DNA of 7,882 nt, from positions 1 through 7,882 of the forward strand of contig RKRU01000026.1 in assembly GCA_007571225.1 (NCBI GenBank). The letters are read 5' to 3'. The stretch's first letter is position 1; every line of letters begins with the position of its first letter. A program made the translations under genes and the position numbers. The notes below the pieces were generated by a model. That model saw nothing but the letters and a program-made list of their open reading frames with translations. It was not told the DNA's origin and made no database searches. Shown in pieces: positions 5,453-7,882 of this stretch. This DNA is from Nitrosopumilaceae archaeon (GTDB lineage: Archaea; Thermoproteota; Nitrososphaeria; Nitrososphaerales; Nitrosopumilaceae).

Positions 5453-6058
5453 TTACACGCCGCCGGATGGATATGTGATGTCAGGCTTCACCTCCATCCT
5501 GCCATCTCTCAGCTGTCTTACTACATCTGCAAGCCGGGCAATGTCATCATCCAGTACACCTGCAAGGCTCTGGTTGTATATCGTAGCCGCAGGATGTATG
5601 GTAATAAAGTAAAGATTGCCGTTCTTGGCCGCAATCTTTCCCCTGTTTTTGGTAATCTCAGAGCCTCCAAGTACGGACCCAAACGCGGTATTTCCCAGTA
5701 TGCAGATAATGCGGGGTCTGATCGCGGCAATCTCCCGCTGTAGATACTCCGAACACGCCTCCCTCTCGGCCGCTGTGGGAACTCTGTTGTCTGGCGGCCT
5801 GCACTTTACCACGTTTGTTATGTATACTTTGCTCCTTGAGAGGCCCGCGCGCTCAAGCGCCCCGGACAGCCTCGTGCCCGCAGCGCCAACAAACGGCTCT
5901 CCGAGCATATCCTCGCGGCGGCCCGGAGCCTCGCCGACAAACATGATCTCAGCGGCCACATCCCCCGAACCAGGAACAGCATTTGTCCTAGTACTGCACA
6001 GACCGCATCTCAGGCAGGCCGTCACCTCATCTTTGATACCTTCAAGTTCTCCAGCCAA
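5453..6058 (-). CDS. udg: Uracil-DNA glycosylase, family 4 (UDGa), 4Fe-4S
   Basis: This enzyme removes uracil produced by cytosine deamination or misincorporation, starting base-excision repair. It has 201 residues, normal for family 4. The four cluster cysteines are Cys15, Cys18, Cys86 and Cys102 (C-x2-C-x67-C-x15-C), the family spacing; Cys21 is extra. Motif A is GEAPGRREDMLGEPFVG (43-59), whose ED..G.PFVG form separates family 4 from family 5. TNVVKCRPPDNR (81-92) follows, and motif B is HPAA (155-158). The start is TTG 6056-6058: it is needed to keep the helix before Cys15, and the codon two places upstream is the tldD stop. Only three bases separate it from tldD and both are in the same frame, so translation is probably coupled; G-rich GGGGTGGTG at the end of tldD could serve as ribosome-binding sequence. 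mpg follows downstream. Confidence 0.95.
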   Translation of the reverse strand: MAGELEGIKDEVTACLRCGLCSTRTNAVPGSGDVAAEIMFVGEAPGRREDMLGEPFVGAAGTRLSGALERAGLSRSKVYITNVVKCRPPDNRVPTAAEREACSEYLQREIAAIRPRIICILGNTAFGSVLGGSEITKNRGKIAAKNGNLYFITIHPAATIYNQSLAGVLDDDIARLADVVRQLRDGRMEVKPDITYPSGGV

Positions 6059-6061
6059 CAG

Positions 6062-7495
6062 TCACACCACCCCGCTGACTGTAGCAGTCGCTCTAACTGA
6101 TGGGCCGCCGTTGCCCATTGCAAGCGACTGCATCGGGTCTCCTTTTCCGCAGTTGGTGATCGGCCTTATGGCAAGGTCCCTACCGCATGCGGTAATGGAG
6201 CTGAAAAACTCTGGCGCCGTACCAGATACGATCACATCCCTTATAATCTCGGCAGGCCTACCGTTACGGATCCTCTGTGCATACTGGCACGATATGCTCC
6301 AGTTGTACCGATTCATATCAATTGATGGAACCTTCATGTCACATATGAGGTATCCATCACCCACATCGCGCATCATCTCTTCTGTACCCCAGTCCCCGGG
6401 TTCTATGTATGTGCATGCCATGCGTATCAGCGGCATGAATTCAAACCCGGCCGCCCTCATGTTTCCAGTCGGTGCGGCATCAAACAGCTCCCCAGTCTCC
6501 CTGCTCTGCATGTGCCCCTCCAATATTCCGTCTCTGACCAGTATAGTCTTGCGCGTCCTAGTCCCCTCATCGTCAAAGTCATATCGCCCAAGACTGCGTG
6601 GCCTAGTCGGATCGTCTGCCACGCCAAGCGCGTCTGATCCTATCCTCTTGCCCAGCATGTTGCGCCACCACGCACCCCCGGCCCAGGCCATCTCCCTGCC
6701 CATGACTCTGTCTGCCTCAGACGGATGTCCCAGAATCTCGTGTGTCAGCAGTGCGACAAAGTCAGGATTCATTATGACCTCGGCTGTCCCCGCCACGGTA
6801 TCTACTGAGCCTGCAGCTGCAACCAATGGCGCCTTTTGTGCAATATCAGAAGAACGGGTCGCGGCCCCTTCACCGTCGGTGAGTACCTCTAGTCCACCGC
6901 GTCCGCCTTCTGTGGCATCAACTGACCGCGTACGTCCATCCACGCACGCAACAGCAGTCATGTCTATGATGGTGTCAGTATGAGTCTGCATGATCTCGGC
7001 CCCCTCGCTGCTGACTAGAAACTTTGAGGCGCTTTTGTAGTGTGGTGCGACAACGGACTTTGTCACCTCTCGGACATTCGAGATTCTCGCATCACAGTCC
7101 AATCCGATATCGGTTATGGCCTGCACATCCGGCCGTTTCCGTACGGGCTGCTCCACGCTTGCACGCTCAGGCATCACAGAGTGTAGTCTGACTCTGTCTT
7201 TTAGGACGGCCGTATCCTGTATGGCATCCGTTGCAGCATCCAGAGCATCCCGTATCTCGCGCCGCGACTGCGGGTTTGTAACTGATGCAAACCTCCACGT
7301 GCTGCCGGCCAGCATTCTGATGCCGATTCCACTGCAGGCATCTTCTGTAATGTGATCAACCAGCCCGTCCTCTATGTGTACGGATGCACCAGAGTACTCC
7401 TCGGCCCTTGCATCACAATATGAGATTCCGGCCGTCCCAGCAGCATACTCGACTGCATGGCAGGCCAGGTCCTGCAATAACTGATCCATGTACAT
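6062..7495 (-). CDS. tldD: TldD-type zinc metallopeptidase
   Basis: This is the catalytic subunit type of the TldD/TldE (PmbA) peptidase, which in bacteria and archaea degrades unfolded short peptides and, in Enterobacteria, processes microcin B17 and CcdA. At 477 residues it is full length. The zinc-site motif HEILGH (HExxxH) is at 252-257, followed by PSEADRVMGREMA. Cys449 in the C-terminal NCGKGDP matches the conserved cysteine ligand of TldD. The presence of HExxxH identifies TldD rather than the inactive partner TldE. I chose ATG 7493-7495; another ATG at 7487-7489 (MDQLL) is equally plausible, and a G-rich stretch GGAGAGGGGG lies about 14 bases upstream. No tldE/pmbA gene is visible in the window, although the two usually work as a heterodimer. 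The gene is followed by udg in the same frame after a single TGA and one codon. Confidence 0.93.
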   Translation of the reverse strand: MYMDQLLQDLACHAVEYAAGTAGISYCDARAEEYSGASVHIEDGLVDHITEDACSGIGIRMLAGSTWRFASVTNPQSRREIRDALDAATDAIQDTAVLKDRVRLHSVMPERASVEQPVRKRPDVQAITDIGLDCDARISNVREVTKSVVAPHYKSASKFLVSSEGAEIMQTHTDTIIDMTAVACVDGRTRSVDATEGGRGGLEVLTDGEGAATRSSDIAQKAPLVAAAGSVDTVAGTAEVIMNPDFVALLTHEILGHPSEADRVMGREMAWAGGAWWRNMLGKRIGSDALGVADDPTRPRSLGRYDFDDEGTRTRKTILVRDGILEGHMQSRETGELFDAAPTGNMRAAGFEFMPLIRMACTYIEPGDWGTEEMMRDVGDGYLICDMKVPSIDMNRYNWSISCQYAQRIRNGRPAEIIRDVIVSGTAPEFFSSITACGRDLAIRPITNCGKGDPMQSLAMGNGGPSVRATATVSGVV

Positions 7496-7516
7496 ACGGA
7501 GTATGGCCCCCTCTCC

Positions 7517-7526
7517 TAAATCTTTA
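7517..7526 (-). promoter_or_regulatory. Probable TATA box of the tldD-udg operon
   Basis: The minus strand reads TAAAGATTTA (complement of 7517-7526). Its centre is about 27 bases before the ATG at 7495, predicting a very short or absent leader. It is less canonical than the TATA boxes of the small genes here. Confidence 0.4.
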
Positions 7527-7649
7527 CATCCACAGCGGATGCCGGCTGCAGAAATGTCGCAGGCCGCAAGATATGTCTATAGGTGCCGCGGGTCCCAAGC
7601 GTATTGTGGCGTACGGCCGATCAAACAGGCTGTAGGATCACGTCATGTT

Positions 7650-7656
7650 GATATAT
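7650..7656 (+). promoter_or_regulatory. TATA box of the 48-codon gene
   Basis: GATATAT at 7650-7656 has its centre about 24 bases before the ATG at 7677, the spacing of a leaderless archaeal promoter. There is no Shine-Dalgarno sequence between it and the ATG. Confidence 0.6.
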
Positions 7657-7676
7657 GAATTCTGCAACCATATAAC

Positions 7677-7823
7677 ATGAACAGAGAGCGCCGCACGGGC
7701 AACACTAGGTTCTATAAGGATTGTACAGAATACTTTAGGGCACTGCGCAAAAAGGGAGAGACAGACTTTGCCTTTGAGGACGAGTACTACTTTACCATGC
7801 CTGCAATCTCAAGTATTGTATGA
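7677..7823 (+). CDS. Small leaderless gene, 48-residue hypothetical protein
   Basis: ATG 7677-7679 to TGA 7821-7823 encodes 48 residues. The N-terminal half is basic (NRERRTGNTRFYKDC, with RALRKKG at 21-27), and the C-terminal part is acidic and aromatic (FAFEDEYYFTMP, 31-42). There is no signal peptide, membrane segment or paired-cysteine motif; the single Cys16 is unlikely to bind metal alone. I do not recognise the family. Reality is supported by a TATA box 24 bases upstream, coding-like content, and a hairpin plus T-run straight after the stop. It diverges from tldD across a 181-base gap. The charge pattern suggests a small soluble protein that binds a partner or nucleic acid, but that is speculation. 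Confidence 0.65.
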   Translation: MNRERRTGNTRFYKDCTEYFRALRKKGETDFAFEDEYYFTMPAISSIV

Positions 7824-7852
7824 ACAGTCAAACTGTACGCTTATTTTTCATT
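7824..7852 (+). terminator. Terminator of the 48-codon gene
   Basis: ACAGT at 7824-7828 pairs with ACTGT at 7832-7836 around CAA, directly after the stop codon. It is followed by the T-rich run TTATTTTT at 7841-7848. Archaeal termination depends mainly on such U-rich stretches, so the position and sequence agree with a genuine transcript end. Confidence 0.55.
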
Positions 7853-7882
7853 CATAACTGCAACGACGGATCTGTTATGTGT

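Noticed and set aside
5616..6983. 455-codon open frame on the plus strand
   Set aside because: It is antisense to udg and tldD, both of which have complete catalytic motifs. Its translation is Ser/Pro/Ala-rich with no domain, and it arises from the codon bias of the real genes.
7562..7618. Inverted repeats GGCCG/CGGCC with an inner GCCGC/GTGGC, considered as a tRNA or structured RNA
   Set aside because: There is no TTCRANT loop or tRNA spacing, the outer loop is 47 bases, and the stems are short enough to occur by chance in G+C-rich sequence.
1..7882. CRISPR array, tRNA or rRNA genes, phage genes
   Set aside because: I saw no regularly spaced repeats, no tRNA T-loop with matching acceptor stem, no rRNA-like sequence, and no structural phage genes on either strand.

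Overview
The window looks like an archaeal chromosome segment, most likely from an ammonia-oxidising thaumarchaeon (Nitrososphaeria). Three things point that way: an archaeal-type aspartyl-tRNA synthetase, a family-4 uracil-DNA glycosylase, and archaeal TATA boxes placed about 25 bases before start codons (leaderless mRNAs), with no bacterial -35/-10 pattern. Base composition by eye is balanced to moderately G+C-rich with frequent ATA and AGG codons, which fits a Cenarchaeum-like lineage better than the A+T-rich Nitrosopumilus type. The lineage is inference.

Layout. Bases 1-267 hold the C-terminal end of an IS630-type transposase, cut by the window edge and followed by about 370 gene-free bases, partly A+T-rich. 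aspS (minus, 641-1933) and an oligo/dipeptide ABC transporter ATPase (plus, 2034-2996) diverge from one short region with a TATA element midway between their start codons. The ATPase converges on a small uncharacterised protein gene (minus, 3030-3404), with a hairpin between the two that could terminate both. A divergent region of about 440 bases follows, holding a foldable multi-hairpin element and an unbroken 49-base pyrimidine tract. It leads to a leaderless GTG-started DedA/VTT-family membrane protein (plus, 3847-4614) with an acidic, internally repeated C-terminal tail.

The right half is a minus-strand tandem, tldD - udg - mpg (7495 down to 4743): a TldD-type metallopeptidase, a family-4 Fe-S uracil-DNA glycosylase, and an AAG/MPG-type alkyladenine glycosylase. 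tldD and udg share one reading frame, separated by a single TGA and one codon, so they are almost certainly co-transcribed. The two glycosylases would excise deaminated or alkylated bases at the start of base-excision repair. mpg may belong to the same transcript or use its own TATA box. At the right end, divergent from tldD, is a 48-codon gene with a leaderless promoter and a hairpin/T-rich terminator.

Most genes are housekeeping. The less ordinary features are the in-frame tldD/udg junction, the foldable element plus pyrimidine tract, the small leaderless gene, the orphan ABC ATPase with a probable Fe-S C-terminus, and the acidic repeat tail on the DedA protein. I did not find a clear novel multi-gene system.
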